Position numbers and translations under genes: made by a program. Below the pieces are notes generated by a model, which made no database searches, was not told the DNA's origin, and was given only the letters and a program-made list of their open reading frames with translations. From positions 3,382,053-3,446,052 of the forward strand of contig NC_020504.1 in the NCBI RefSeq assembly GCF_000349325.1: DNA of 64,000 nt, given 5' to 3'. Position 1 is the stretch's first letter; each line of letters opens with the position of its first letter. Source of the DNA: Streptomyces davaonensis JCM 4913. Lineage in GTDB: Bacteria > Actinomycetota > Actinomycetes > Streptomycetales > Streptomycetaceae. Below are positions 31,351-40,444 of this stretch, one piece after another.

Positions 31351-32613
31351 TCATATCGTGGTCAGCCCCGTCTCGCCCATCGGTCTGCGTGAGGTTCGCC
31401 GGACCTCCAGGGCGAGGCACAGACAGCACACCGTGCCGAGCGCCCCGACCCCGCCCACGACGGTCGCGACCGGCCAGAACTCGGCCGCGGCCCCGGCCAG
31501 CGCCATGCCGACGCCCTGGATGGTCATGAGGCCCGCGGTGTGCACGGTCATCGCCCGTCCCCGCAAATCCCGCGGCACCGCGTCGACGAACCAGCGGTCC
31601 AGGCCCAGGGTGTACGCCCCCGCGAGCCCGGTGACCAGCAGTGCGGCCAGGATCCAGCCGAGGCCGGGGGCGAGCGGGTAGGCCAGCAGGGGCAGCAGGG
31701 CGCCGGCGGCGAGCGGGAGCACGATCCGGGAGCGGCCGGCGGGCGAGAGGGCGGCGCCGGCGTACACCTCGCCGATGATCGTGCCGACCGGCATCGCGCC
31801 CATCAGCAGCCCGACCCCGGCCGTGCCCATGCCGATCTCGTCGGCGTAGGCGGCGGCCAGCGCCTCGGGCGCGACCATGAACATCGGCGGCACCCACAGA
31901 AGGAGGAGCAGCGCGCGGATCCTGCGGTCGCCGAGCACCTCGCGGGCGCCCGCCAGCGAGTACCGCACGAGCGAGCCGCCCTGGGCACCGGCGGGCCTGC
32001 GCCGGGTGCCGAACCGCAGGAGCAGCGCCGAGCAGACGAAGGTGCTCACCGTGACGGCCAGGGCGCCCCGGGGCGACACCACCGTCAGCAGGGCGCCGCC
32101 CAGCCCGAAGCCCACCAGCACGGCGCTCTGCGAGACCATCCTGAGCAGCGAGCGCCCGAGCACGAAGAGGTCGCCGTCCCCGAGGATCTCGGCGAGCGTG
32201 GCGGTCCTGGTGCCGCTGAACACCGGCGAGACGACGGCGATCACGCAGCGCAGGGCGAACAGCACGGCGACGGGGGCGCCGGGCGCCGCCATGACCGCCG
32301 CGCACCCCGCGCACACCAGGTCGCACAGCACCAGCACCCGCCGCGCCGGATACCGGTCGGCGACCCCGGACAGCAGCGTCCCGCCGACCAGGTACGGCAG
32401 GAAGCCCAGCGCGAAGGTCAGCGCGCTCAGCAGAGGTGAGCCGGTGAGCCCGTACACGAGCACGGTGAGCGCGATCTCGCCGACGACGGTGCCGAGCAGG
32501 GAGAGCGCGAAGGCCGCGAAGACGGCACGGAACTCTCGTACGGCGAGGACGCTGCGGTAACCGGTGGGCTCCCGCTCGACCGGCGGCGCGGGCGGGCTCG
32601 TCTGTTCAGGCAT
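31351..32613 (-). CDS. MFS transporter
   Basis: A 420-residue major facilitator with about 12 helices, starting with REFRAVFAAFALSLLGTVVGEIAL. The motif between helices 2 and 3 (GVADRYPARRVLVLCDLV) is the MFS motif A (GxxxDRxxRR). It resembles the enterobactin-exporter/drug-efflux group. ATG 32613 precedes the conserved part, and weak upstream starts cannot be ruled out. It diverges from an ArsR-type regulator across 77 bases containing a palindrome, the usual layout of an efflux pump and its repressor. Confidence 0.85.
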   Translation of the reverse strand: MPEQTSPPAPPVEREPTGYRSVLAVREFRAVFAAFALSLLGTVVGEIALTVLVYGLTGSPLLSALTFALGFLPYLVGGTLLSGVADRYPARRVLVLCDLVCAGCAAVMAAPGAPVAVLFALRCVIAVVSPVFSGTRTATLAEILGDGDLFVLGRSLLRMVSQSAVLVGFGLGGALLTVVSPRGALAVTVSTFVCSALLLRFGTRRRPAGAQGGSLVRYSLAGAREVLGDRRIRALLLLLWVPPMFMVAPEALAAAYADEIGMGTAGVGLLMGAMPVGTIIGEVYAGAALSPAGRSRIVLPLAAGALLPLLAYPLAPGLGWILAALLVTGLAGAYTLGLDRWFVDAVPRDLRGRAMTVHTAGLMTIQGVGMALAGAAAEFWPVATVVGGVGALGTVCCLCLALEVRRTSRRPMGETGLTTI

Positions 32614-32652
32614 GGCCGCAGCCTGCACGCGGGTGCGCCCCCGCCGTAGAGT

Positions 32653-32668
32653 TTCGGCCACAGCCGAA
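32653..32668. promoter_or_regulatory. Inverted repeat in the MFS/ArsR divergent promoter
   Basis: TTCGGC-CACA-GCCGAA, perfect 6-base arms, extendable by one imperfect base pair. It is centred between the two starts, a probable operator for the ArsR-type regulator. Confidence 0.55.
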
Positions 32669-32690
32669 TGTTCCGGACCCGGGGAGGGCC

Positions 32691-33674
32691 GTGCCGTTCC
32701 ATCTGCGCTTCGGCGACGACGACCTGCTCCGGTGCCGTTTCGCGGTCTCCCCGCTCTGGGAGACCCAGGAGGCGGTCCGCACCCTGCGCCGGCCCGACCG
32801 GCACGGCTATCACCCGCACTGGCTGCGCCGTATCCAGGAGGCGGCCCGGACACTGGACCTGGCCCCGCTCTGGCTGCTCATGCCCCGGCGCGGGCACTCC
32901 CCGGACTTCCTCGGCCCGCCCCCGATCGGCCCCGCGGCCGACTTCGCGCAGGAGATCGCGGCGGTCCGCTCGGCCGATCCGGACGCCGCGCGCGACGACA
33001 TGGCCCGGGCGCTCGCCGACACCCCGGGCGCTCTGGACTCCCCCGAGGGCAGGGCCCTGCTCGCCGACCCCGCCCGCACGGTCCATGAGCTGGCCGATCT
33101 GCTGGAGGCCGCCTGGCGCGTCCTCGTCGAACCGGACTGGCCCCGGCTGCGCGCCCTGCTCGACGCCGATGTCGCCTTCCACTCCAGGCGCCTTGCCGAG
33201 GTCGGCCTCGGCGCGCTGCTGCCCGAACTGGACCGGCGGCTCGCCTGGAACGGCCGCACCCTGACCATGGAGCTGGGCGGCGAGTACGTGCGCGACCTCG
33301 GCGGACAGGGCGTGGTCCTGATGCCGAGCGTCTTCTCCTGGCCGGACGTGATCAGCGGCTTCGAGCCGCCCTGGCAGCCCACCGTCGTCTACCCGGCCCG
33401 GGGGCTCGGCGGCCTGTGGACCGAGCCCGCGGACCGCGCCTCCGAGGCGCTCGTCCGGCTGCTGGGCCGGGGCAGAGCGGCCGTGCTCGCCGCGCTCGAC
33501 GACCCGGCCACCACCTCCGCCCTCGCCCACCGCCTCGGCCTCGCCCCCTCGTCGGTGTCGGCACATCTGACGACGCTGCGGGACACCGGCCTGCTCGTCT
33601 CACGGCGCTACGGCCATCAGGTGCTGTACGAGCGGACACCACTGGGGATCGCGCTGGCCTCCGGGGGCGGCTGA
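32691..33674 (+). CDS. ArsR-type HTH regulator with DUF5937-like N-terminal domain
   Basis: A 327-residue protein. The N-terminal 240 residues (HLRFGDDDLLRCRFAVSPLWE onward) belong to the DUF5937-like domain found in actinobacterial regulators. The C-terminal 80 residues are an ArsR-like winged helix: TTSALAHRLGLAPSSVSAHLTTLRDTGLLVSRR. It probably represses the divergent MFS exporter through the palindrome between them. GTG 32691 is used. No metal-binding cysteine pair is seen in the winged helix, so a small-molecule ligand is more likely than a metal. Confidence 0.82.
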   Translation: MPFHLRFGDDDLLRCRFAVSPLWETQEAVRTLRRPDRHGYHPHWLRRIQEAARTLDLAPLWLLMPRRGHSPDFLGPPPIGPAADFAQEIAAVRSADPDAARDDMARALADTPGALDSPEGRALLADPARTVHELADLLEAAWRVLVEPDWPRLRALLDADVAFHSRRLAEVGLGALLPELDRRLAWNGRTLTMELGGEYVRDLGGQGVVLMPSVFSWPDVISGFEPPWQPTVVYPARGLGGLWTEPADRASEALVRLLGRGRAAVLAALDDPATTSALAHRLGLAPSSVSAHLTTLRDTGLLVSRRYGHQVLYERTPLGIALASGGG

Positions 33675-33717
33675 CCTATGTCTATTCCGGGACAAATCAA
33701 CCCTTTATGAAAGCATT

Positions 33718-33734
33718 GGTGACGGAACGTCACC
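33718..33734. promoter_or_regulatory. Inverted repeat upstream of cslZ
   Basis: GGTGACG-GAA-CGTCACC, perfect 7-base arms, ending 18 bases before the lipoprotein's ATG. It is either an operator or an mRNA hairpin controlling translation. Confidence 0.5.
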
Positions 33735-33752
33735 TCCGCTCAAGGGAGCAGC

Positions 33753-34751
33753 ATGTCCCGGCTGATCCACCCCCTCGCGGCTCTCGCGGTGCTCGGACTC
33801 GCGGCGGGCTGTACGTCCGCCGCCGATGTCGACGAGGCCTCCGTCGCCGGTGCCGCCTCCCGGAAGGGGAACCCGGCGCCCGCCTCCCCCTTCTGGGTCG
33901 ACCCCGACAGTCCGGCCGCGCAGCAGATCGAGCTGTGGGAGCGGGAGGGCCGTACCCAGGACGCCCAGTTGTTGCGGCGGATCGCGGACCGGCCCGCGGC
34001 GCTGTGGCCGCCCGGCGAGACCGACCCGGGGCCCACGGTCCGCACCGCGACCGCCGCGGCCTCCGCCGAGGGGCGCACCGCGCTGTTCGTGGCGTACGAC
34101 ATCCCGCACCGCGACTGCGGCCAGCACTCCGCGGGCGGGGCCTCCGACGCGGACGCCTACCGGGACTGGATCGGGCGGTTCGCCGACGCGCTCGGGCAGA
34201 GCAAGGCACTGGTGGTGCTGGAGCCGGACGCGGTCGCGCACATCGTCGACGGCTGCACGCCCGCCGATCTGCACGCCGAGCGGGAGCAGTTGCTGAGCGA
34301 GGCGATCCAGCGGCTGAAGCGGCAGCCGAACACCAAGGTCTATCTGGACGCGGGCAACCCGTCCTGGATCAAGGATCCGGACAAGCTGGTCGAGCCGCTG
34401 CGCCGGGCCGGGATCGCCGAGGCCGACGGCTTCGCGCTGAACGTCTCCAACTTCCAGACCGACGAGGTCACCAAGGAGTACGGCCGCCTGCTGTCGCGGG
34501 ACCTCGGCGGCAAGCACTTCGTCATCGACACCAGCCGCAACGGCAACGGCCCGCTGCCCGGCGTCTGGTGCAACCCGCCGGGCCGCGCCCTCGGCGCCGC
34601 GCCCACGACCGAGACCGGGGATCCCGCCGTGGACGCCTACCTCTGGGTCAAGCGGCCCGGGGAGTCGGACGGCACCTGCGAGGGCGGTCCGGCCGCCGGT
34701 CAGTGGTGGCCGGAGTACGCGCTGACCCTCGCCCGCAACTCCCGCGGCTAG
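33753..34751 (+). CDS. cslZ: Glycoside hydrolase family 6 lipoprotein (endoglucanase-type)
   Basis: A 332-residue exported cellulase-type enzyme. The signal peptide ends in lipobox LAAGC with Cys20. GH6 motifs: VAYDIPHRDCGQHSAGG, LVVLEPDAVAH (catalytic Asp), KVYLDAGNPSWI, GFALNVSNFQTDE and DTSRNGNGP, then WCNPPGRALG and YLWVKRPGESDG. GH6 enzymes cleave beta-1,4-glucan with inversion. It converges with glxA-cslA, an arrangement I recall for the S. coelicolor cluster that makes the hyphal-tip glycan, where it would trim or release the polymer. ATG 33753 follows AAGGGAG. Confidence 0.88.
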   Translation: MSRLIHPLAALAVLGLAAGCTSAADVDEASVAGAASRKGNPAPASPFWVDPDSPAAQQIELWEREGRTQDAQLLRRIADRPAALWPPGETDPGPTVRTATAAASAEGRTALFVAYDIPHRDCGQHSAGGASDADAYRDWIGRFADALGQSKALVVLEPDAVAHIVDGCTPADLHAEREQLLSEAIQRLKRQPNTKVYLDAGNPSWIKDPDKLVEPLRRAGIAEADGFALNVSNFQTDEVTKEYGRLLSRDLGGKHFVIDTSRNGNGPLPGVWCNPPGRALGAAPTTETGDPAVDAYLWVKRPGESDGTCEGGPAAGQWWPEYALTLARNSRG

Positions 34752-34755
34752 CTTC

Positions 34756-36711
34756 TCACTTCACCTGGATCCACTTGGCCTCCGACGGCGTGCCCTCGGC
34801 GTCGGTGACGAACAGCATGTACCAGCCGGGCGGCACCAGCGCCGGGTCCTCCGGCACGGTGACGGTGACCGAGCCGTCGCCCTTGGCCAGGCCGAGTTCG
34901 ACGGAGCGCTGTTCGACGTCCGTGGTGTGGGTGACCGCGCTGGGGCGCATCAGCCGGGCCTTGACGATCCGCTCGGGGTGATCGGTGCGGTACGTCGCCC
35001 GATGGTCGTCGGCCAGTTGTTCCGGACCGTCGTTCAGGACCGGCCGATTCTCGCCGTTCTTGTGCAGGGTGGGCGGGGTGAAGATCTCCATGCGCTGCTC
35101 GAACCGGCCGAGCTTGGTGTTCTGCTGGTCGTCGAAGAGCGGATCGGAGCCGAAGGTGGCGACCCTGCCGTCGGGCAGCAGCAGAGCTTCGGAGTGGTAG
35201 TTGCGGCCCACCTTCGGCGCGGCCGCCTCCTTGAAGACGTTCTCCTTCGGAACGTAGAACTGGGCCTTGAGGATGTTGCTGGCGCTGCGGCCGCGGTAGT
35301 CCTCGGAGCCGTTGGCGGTGAAGACGGTGTCGTCCGGCATGATCACGCTGTTGAGGTAGCGGGTGCCCTGGGGGAGGTCGGGGCCGTCCTCGAAGACCGG
35401 GTTGTCCTTCTTCAGGTCGACGACGGCCGTGCGCGGGGTGGACTTCTTGGACTCGCCGACGCCTCCGCCGCCGAGGAGCATCACCTTCTGGTCCTGGGCG
35501 GGCGGCAGCAGGAGCGAGGCGGCGGTCTCGGTCTGGTCCGGGTCGCGCAGGCCCGGCACCTTCTCGAAGGTGTTGGTCTCCAGGTCCCACAGCCCCGGGA
35601 CGCGGCCCCGGTCGCCGGGGCCGTAACCGGCGTTGGCCGCCGGGTAGAAGAGCTTGCCGCCCTTGGTGAGGAAGAGGGCGGGATAGGTGGGGAAGTAGCG
35701 CTTGGGGCCCGGGGTCCACTCCTTGGTCTCGGGGTCGTAGATCTCGTTGTCCCCGGGGTCGACGACACCGACGTCGTCGAGGCCGGAGACGGCGAGGACC
35801 CGGCCGTCGTCGAGGCCGACCAGGGTGGGGTACCAGCGGGCCTTGTCCATCGGGTCGACCTGGATGTACTTCTCGGCGACGGGGTCGAACTCGTAGGCCG
35901 CGCGGATGCCTTGGAAGTCCTGCTTCTCGAGGGTGATCCGCTCGGAAAGGCCGTAGGTGTTGTCCGCGTCCTTGCCGGTCAGCCCGACGATCTCGTACTG
36001 CGCCTGCTTGTCGGTGACGGACAGCGGGCCCTTCTCGACGGCCTCGACGAAGACCCGCCGCTCGCTGGCGGTGACCTTGGTCTGCCAGGGCTGCATCACT
36101 CCGGCCCGGTTGTAGGTGATCTTCTGGGTGCGCTTGGCCTTGGGGACGGTGACGTCGAACCTGGTGATGTACTCGACGCCTGCCGGTGAGCGGAAACGGG
36201 TGCCCTTCTTCAGGAACACGGCCTTGTCGGGGCTCTCGTTCTTCACCCGCATCCCGCCCCCGGCCCGCTCGACCTCGCCTTCGAGGAGTTCGTAGCGGGC
36301 GGTGCCGCCGGCCACCAGCAGGCGTCCGTCGGGGAGTTGGGCGTGGCCCGAGCAGAAGAAGTCGTCGGGGGTGGGGATCTTCTTGAAGGTGTTCTTCACC
36401 GGGTCCCACAGGACGGTGTCGAAGGACCCCTCGTCGAATTTCTCCTGCTCATTGCCCGAGCCCGCGACGATCAGCACCTTCCCGGTGTGCAGCAGCGCCG
36501 CGTGGATGGCGTTGGTGCGGTACTCCTCGGGGATGTCGACCTGGGTCCAGGAGCCGTACTCGGCCTGGTAGCCGGGCTGGGCGATCTTGTACTCGTGGTA
36601 CTTCTCGCCGGCGAATTCCAGCGCGGCCGGGGCGTTGAGTCCGGCCAGGATCGCGATGCCGCCGATGCCGAGGACGGTCTTCTTGGTCTTCTGCGAGGGC
36701 TGGTAGGCCAT
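34756..36711 (-). CDS. glxA: GlxA radical copper oxidase
   Basis: A 651-residue galactose-oxidase-like kelch beta-propeller anchored by an N-terminal hydrophobic helix (about 11-32). The copper-radical residues can be placed: Cys120 (DFFCSGHAQLPDGR) and Tyr294 (ARWYPTLVGLDDGR), expected to form the Tyr-Cys crosslink; Tyr505-His506 (NYHSEALLLPDGRV); and His595 (AVTHTTDVEQR). C-terminal all-beta domain ends EAKWIQVK. GlxA oxidises the glycan made by CslA at hyphal tips. The gene lies 3 bases after cslA and is convergent with cslZ. Confidence 0.93.
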   Translation of the reverse strand: MAYQPSQKTKKTVLGIGGIAILAGLNAPAALEFAGEKYHEYKIAQPGYQAEYGSWTQVDIPEEYRTNAIHAALLHTGKVLIVAGSGNEQEKFDEGSFDTVLWDPVKNTFKKIPTPDDFFCSGHAQLPDGRLLVAGGTARYELLEGEVERAGGGMRVKNESPDKAVFLKKGTRFRSPAGVEYITRFDVTVPKAKRTQKITYNRAGVMQPWQTKVTASERRVFVEAVEKGPLSVTDKQAQYEIVGLTGKDADNTYGLSERITLEKQDFQGIRAAYEFDPVAEKYIQVDPMDKARWYPTLVGLDDGRVLAVSGLDDVGVVDPGDNEIYDPETKEWTPGPKRYFPTYPALFLTKGGKLFYPAANAGYGPGDRGRVPGLWDLETNTFEKVPGLRDPDQTETAASLLLPPAQDQKVMLLGGGGVGESKKSTPRTAVVDLKKDNPVFEDGPDLPQGTRYLNSVIMPDDTVFTANGSEDYRGRSASNILKAQFYVPKENVFKEAAAPKVGRNYHSEALLLPDGRVATFGSDPLFDDQQNTKLGRFEQRMEIFTPPTLHKNGENRPVLNDGPEQLADDHRATYRTDHPERIVKARLMRPSAVTHTTDVEQRSVELGLAKGDGSVTVTVPEDPALVPPGWYMLFVTDAEGTPSEAKWIQVK

Positions 36712-36714
36712 GGC

Positions 36715-38490
36715 CTAGTTGCCTCCTGTCGGGGTGCGGGAGACGGGGGCGGTCGTGGCGAGGGCCGACTCGGTACCGTCGGCGGGCCGGGCGGCCGGGA
36801 CCGGCGACTGCCGCGCGCGCCGCGTCCTGACCAGCGTGGTGAGCCACACCGCGACCGGCGCCAGGGAGATCGCGATCGCGAGCACCGCCCAGGTCCGCAT
36901 GGCCACATGGGTGTGGTCGAGCGCCATGGAGGCGACCAGCGAGCCGGCCAGCAGGGCCGCCCAGCCGAGATGGATCCGGAAGGTGAGCAGCCGGTCGGGG
37001 CTGGCGTCGCCGCCCTTGGGGGTGATGACGAACCGGCTGGGCCTGCGGATCAGGGCCTCGCCGAAGGACTTGAGGTAGATCGGCGCGGACAGCGCGGACA
37101 TCGCCATGCCCGCGAGCCCGCCGGAGCCCTGCGGTTCGTGCGGCGAGACGTTGTGCCGCCGGTTCCACAGGTACAGGCCGATCTGGAGGGCGGCCGCGTC
37201 GCTGTAGAGCATCAGCCAGACGGAGGCGGCGACCTGGGTGCCGGAGGCGCCGAACCAGAGGAAGAGGAAGCAGCTGAGGATGCCGAGGAACCAGTTGACG
37301 GCCGTCATGGGGTAGTAGACGAGCATCAGCGTGTACGAGAACAGGCGGCCCGGCGGCATCGTGAACGGCGCCTTCCAGTACTGCTTGAACAGGGTCTCGT
37401 AGGTCCCCCGTGACCAGCGCAGCTGCTGGGTGAAGAAGTCGGTCCAGGAGGCGGGCCCCTCGCCGACGGCGAGGACGTCCGGGGTGTAGACGGAGCGCCA
37501 GTGCCGTCCGGTGCCCGGATTGCGGTGCCGGTGCAGTTCGAAGCCGGTGGCCATGTCCTCGGTGATGGAGTCGTACAGGCCGCCGATCTGTTTGAGGGCG
37601 GAGATCCGTACGACGTTGTTGGTGCCGACGAACATGGGCGCGCGATAGCGGTTGCCGGCGCGCTGGATGAGGGCGTGGAAGAGGAACTGCTGGGACTCGG
37701 CGGCCTTGGTGACGGGGTTGTGGTAGTTGCCGTAGACCTGGGGGCCGACGACGAAGGCGACGTCCGGGTCGCGGAAGTACCCCATCATCCGCTCCAGGAA
37801 GGCCGGGTGCGGGACGTGGTCGGTGTCGACGGAGGCGAAGAACTCGTAGTCGCCGCCGTGCATGGCGAGCCAGGCGTTGTAGTTGCCGTGCTTGGTGCGG
37901 GCCTTGTGGACGCCCCTGGGGCGGTTCCACTCGGGGACGCCGTGGCGGGTGAAGTGCCGGACGCCGAGTTCCGCGCAGAGGGCCCTGGCCTGGGCGTCGT
38001 CGCCCTCGTCCAGGAGCCATACGTCGAGGGGGCCGGTGTGGGTGATCCGGACGGCGCCTTCGAGGGTGGCGCGGACCATGGCGAGGGGTTCCTTGCCCGG
38101 GACGTAGGTCGTCAGGAAGGCGACGCGGGTGCCGGGTTCGGCGGTGACCGGGATCGGGTCGCGGGCCACGAGGGTGGCGTGGGCCACGGAGGCGACGTTG
38201 ACGACCATGAACAGCTCGATGAGCCCGATTGATATGAGCATGGCGATGTCGAGGCCGACCAGCCAGCGGTCGCCGCCCTCGCGATCGACCCAGTGGGTGG
38301 GCCAGACGAGGTAGACGAGCAGGGCGCCGGTGAGCAGCGGCGCCAGGGTCATCAGGAGGACGGCTCGTATTCGCCGCGGCTCGCGGGAGAGCAGCGAGGT
38401 GTACTGCACCCGGTACGAAGCGCCGGCCGGCTCCGTGAGCGGTCCGGCGAGTCGGCTGTGGGTGTCGTAGTCGTAGCCCTCCGGCCGCAC
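36715..38490 (-). CDS. cslA: Cellulose-synthase-like glycosyltransferase CslA
   Basis: A 591-residue processive family 2 glycosyltransferase in the membrane. Two N-terminal helices (about 42-62 and 79-102) precede the catalytic domain with DEGDD, ASVDTDHVP (DxD-type), ITEDMATG (TED) and QQLRWSRG (QxxRW). At least four C-terminal helices form the translocation channel. It makes a beta-glucan at hyphal tips in Streptomyces. The GTG at 38490 has GGAGGG 4 bases upstream. It forms an operon with glxA. The upstream DNA has AGTCATCGA repeated at short spacing near 38501-38521. Confidence 0.93.
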   Translation of the reverse strand: MRPEGYDYDTHSRLAGPLTEPAGASYRVQYTSLLSREPRRIRAVLLMTLAPLLTGALLVYLVWPTHWVDREGGDRWLVGLDIAMLISIGLIELFMVVNVASVAHATLVARDPIPVTAEPGTRVAFLTTYVPGKEPLAMVRATLEGAVRITHTGPLDVWLLDEGDDAQARALCAELGVRHFTRHGVPEWNRPRGVHKARTKHGNYNAWLAMHGGDYEFFASVDTDHVPHPAFLERMMGYFRDPDVAFVVGPQVYGNYHNPVTKAAESQQFLFHALIQRAGNRYRAPMFVGTNNVVRISALKQIGGLYDSITEDMATGFELHRHRNPGTGRHWRSVYTPDVLAVGEGPASWTDFFTQQLRWSRGTYETLFKQYWKAPFTMPPGRLFSYTLMLVYYPMTAVNWFLGILSCFLFLWFGASGTQVAASVWLMLYSDAAALQIGLYLWNRRHNVSPHEPQGSGGLAGMAMSALSAPIYLKSFGEALIRRPSRFVITPKGGDASPDRLLTFRIHLGWAALLAGSLVASMALDHTHVAMRTWAVLAIAISLAPVAVWLTTLVRTRRARQSPVPAARPADGTESALATTAPVSRTPTGGN

Positions 38491-38607
38491 AGCGCCCTCC
38501 AGTCATCGAGGAGTCATCGACGATCGCGCCGATACCCCTACGAAAGTGGAGATTTATGGGCATGTCGAACTGGGGGCGTCCAGGTGGGTGCTCGTACCGA
38601 GGGCCCG

Positions 38608-38985
38608 TCAGCCGTCGAGCAGCCGCCATGCGGTGAGGGCGAGTCGGGCCCGGGTCAGCCCCGTGGGCTCGGTGAGTTCGAGGCCCAGACTCCGGCCGAG
38701 CTGGTCGATCCGGCGGGCCACGCTGCTGTGGTGGAGGTGGAGGAGGTCGGCGGCCCGGCGCAGCGAGCCGGTGGCGCAGTGGAGATCCAGGGTCCGCAGG
38801 TCCTCGGGGTCGACACGGCCGATGGCGGCCACGTCGGGATTGGCACAGACGGTGCCCTCGTCGAGCTCGGCGAGCAGCGCCAGGGCCCCCAGGTCCGAGT
38901 GGCGGACGACGGGCTCGCGCGCGCTGGTGAAGCGCAGGGCGGTACGGGCCTGGCACGGTCTGGGGCGCCGGGACGATGTCCCTGA
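38608..38985 (-). pseudogene. Truncated PucR/CdaR-type regulator (C-terminal fragment)
   Basis: Only the C-terminal about 120 residues remain: ARTALRFTSAREPVVRHSDL, then DVAAIGRVDPEDLRTLDLHC and the PucR helix-turn-helix SLRRAADLLHLHHSSVARRI with a normal stop. Upstream of about 38985 the frame continues without homology into sequence antisense to another gene. Complete PucR regulators exceed 300 residues, so the sensor part is lost. No start or ribosome site was found for the fragment. It is likely non-functional. Confidence 0.7.
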
Positions 38986-39140
38986 CCCGGGCCGACGGGA
39001 GGCGCCAGATGTCCGTCGCGGTGAACCTCGCCCGGTGGCAGCAGGCGGAGGACGGGTCGGAGCACCCGATCGACGTGGCGCTGAAGACGCTGTCCGGGCA
39101 GGCGCTGTGCGGGGACGGGTCAGCGCTGAGTACGCCGTAG
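38952..39140 (+). pseudogene. C-terminal remnant of an unidentified gene
   Basis: A plus-strand frame reads GTVWGAGTMSLTRADGRR, then SVAVNLARWQQAEDGSEHPI, then DVALKTLSGQALCGDGSA before a stop at 39138-39140. Composition and helical pattern look like a real protein end, but upstream it merges into the antisense of the PucR fragment. I do not recognise the family. Both fragments have lost their N-terminal parts at the same point, suggesting one deletion. Confidence 0.4.
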
Positions 39141-39767
39141 GTGGTGGCGGACCGCGCGCTGGGCCATGGGGCCGAGTTCGTCCAACGCCGCGACCAGACG
39201 GCCGAGTTGCTCCAGGGCGTCCAGGGCCGCGCCCGCCCCCTGGGCGTCCACGCCTTCGTACAGCTCGATGCCCACGAAGGACGCCGCCACCGCCCGCGCC
39301 AGTCCAGGCGGGTCCACGAACTCGCCGAACGGGGTCTCGGCCAGCACCCGGGTCAGGACCTGCTCGATCTCGGTGATCCACAGATCGAGCCCGGCGGCCG
39401 TGGCCGGGGCGAGGCTCTCATGGGTGTGCGCGCCGGCCAGCAGCTGGCCGAGCAGGGAGACATAGCCCGAGGCCCTCTCCTCCTCGTGCATCTCCCGGCC
39501 GAAGGCGAGGAGTTCGGCGAGCGAGGTGATGGTGGCGAAACGGTCCCGATAACGGGAGACGCGCTGTTCGGCGCCGTACCGGCAGGCCGCCGCCAGCAGG
39601 TCGTTCAGCGAACCGAAGTGGTAGAAGACCAGTGCCTGGTTGACCCCGGCGGCGGCCGCGACCGTACGCGCCGACGTCTTGGCGATCCCCTGCTCGGTCA
39701 GCGTCCGCAGCGCCCCTTCGAGGAGCTTGGCCTTCGTCTCCAGGGACTTGGCGGTCTCCGGGCTCAC
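39120..39767 (-). CDS. TetR-family transcriptional regulator
   Basis: A 215-residue repressor. Helix-turn-helix: TSARTVAAAAGVNQALVFYHF at about residues 31-51. The helical ligand domain contains LLGQLLAGAHTHESLAPATAAGLDLW. It is the last gene of a three-gene operon with overlapping ends: its start overlaps the stop of the DUF4166 gene by 4 bases. Two identical 18-bp inverted repeats upstream of the operon (41231 and 41274) are probable binding sites, giving autoregulation. Confidence 0.85.
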   Translation of the reverse strand: MSPETAKSLETKAKLLEGALRTLTEQGIAKTSARTVAAAAGVNQALVFYHFGSLNDLLAAACRYGAEQRVSRYRDRFATITSLAELLAFGREMHEEERASGYVSLLGQLLAGAHTHESLAPATAAGLDLWITEIEQVLTRVLAETPFGEFVDPPGLARAVAASFVGIELYEGVDAQGAGAALDALEQLGRLVAALDELGPMAQRAVRHHLRRTQR

Positions 39768-40444
39768 GCGCGCGCCTCCTCGCGCACCGGGCGCAGACCG
39801 GGGCGCACTCCGCAGCGCCGGATGTCGGTGTAGGAGGCGCGGAAGGAGCCCTCGTAGCCGAAGAGCGGGCCGAAGTACCGGTTCACCACCCGGACCTGGA
39901 TACGGAAGCGGTCGGTGGCGTCGTCGTAGGACTCGCGCACCTCGGCCGTGGCGCCGATCAGCTCGGGCACCCGGACGTCGACCACGCCCTCCCGGAAGCG
40001 GTGCTCGCCGGAGCGGATCAGCAGCGAGCCGTCGGGCTCGGCCCCGAAGTACAGGTCGGTGGCGAGGTGCTGGTGGGTGCCGAGGTAGTCGAGGACGCGG
40101 TCGCCCTGGGGGCTCAGCACCATCTGGGCGTCGAAGCGGCGGGGCCTGCCGGGCAGATCGAAGGTGCGCACGAAGGTCACCGTCTCACGCCCGTAGCTGT
40201 CGGTGTACGGAACGTTCTCGATCACGAAGGGCACCTGGCGGCCCTCGCGCGGGACGAGGATATTGCGGGTGGTGCCGAGGGCCAGGAACGGCTTCACGAA
40301 CGCCCCGCCGTGCCAGATACGGTCCATGACACCCAGCCCGGTGCACGCCTCACCGCTCGCCAGGCCGACGGAGAAGCGGCGCTGGAGCTGCGGGTGCAGG
40401 CGGTCGAAGTCGGCGCCCATGACCGTGCGGAAGATCGAGGTCAT
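39764..40444 (-). CDS. DUF4166-containing protein
   Basis: A 226-residue soluble protein. The DUF4166 signature covers most of it: SIFRTVMGADFDRLHPQLQR, MDRIWHGG, PFVIENVPYTDSYGRETVTF and FRASYTDIRRC. No catalytic motif is known for this domain. It overlaps the upstream gene (40441-40444) and the downstream TetR gene by 4 bases each, so all three are translationally coupled. DUF4166 also occurs fused to epimerase-like proteins, hinting at a cell-surface or carbonyl-metabolism role; this is weak inference. Confidence 0.78.
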   Translation of the reverse strand: MTSIFRTVMGADFDRLHPQLQRRFSVGLASGEACTGLGVMDRIWHGGAFVKPFLALGTTRNILVPREGRQVPFVIENVPYTDSYGRETVTFVRTFDLPGRPRRFDAQMVLSPQGDRVLDYLGTHQHLATDLYFGAEPDGSLLIRSGEHRFREGVVDVRVPELIGATAEVRESYDDATDRFRIQVRVVNRYFGPLFGYEGSFRASYTDIRRCGVRPGLRPVREEARA

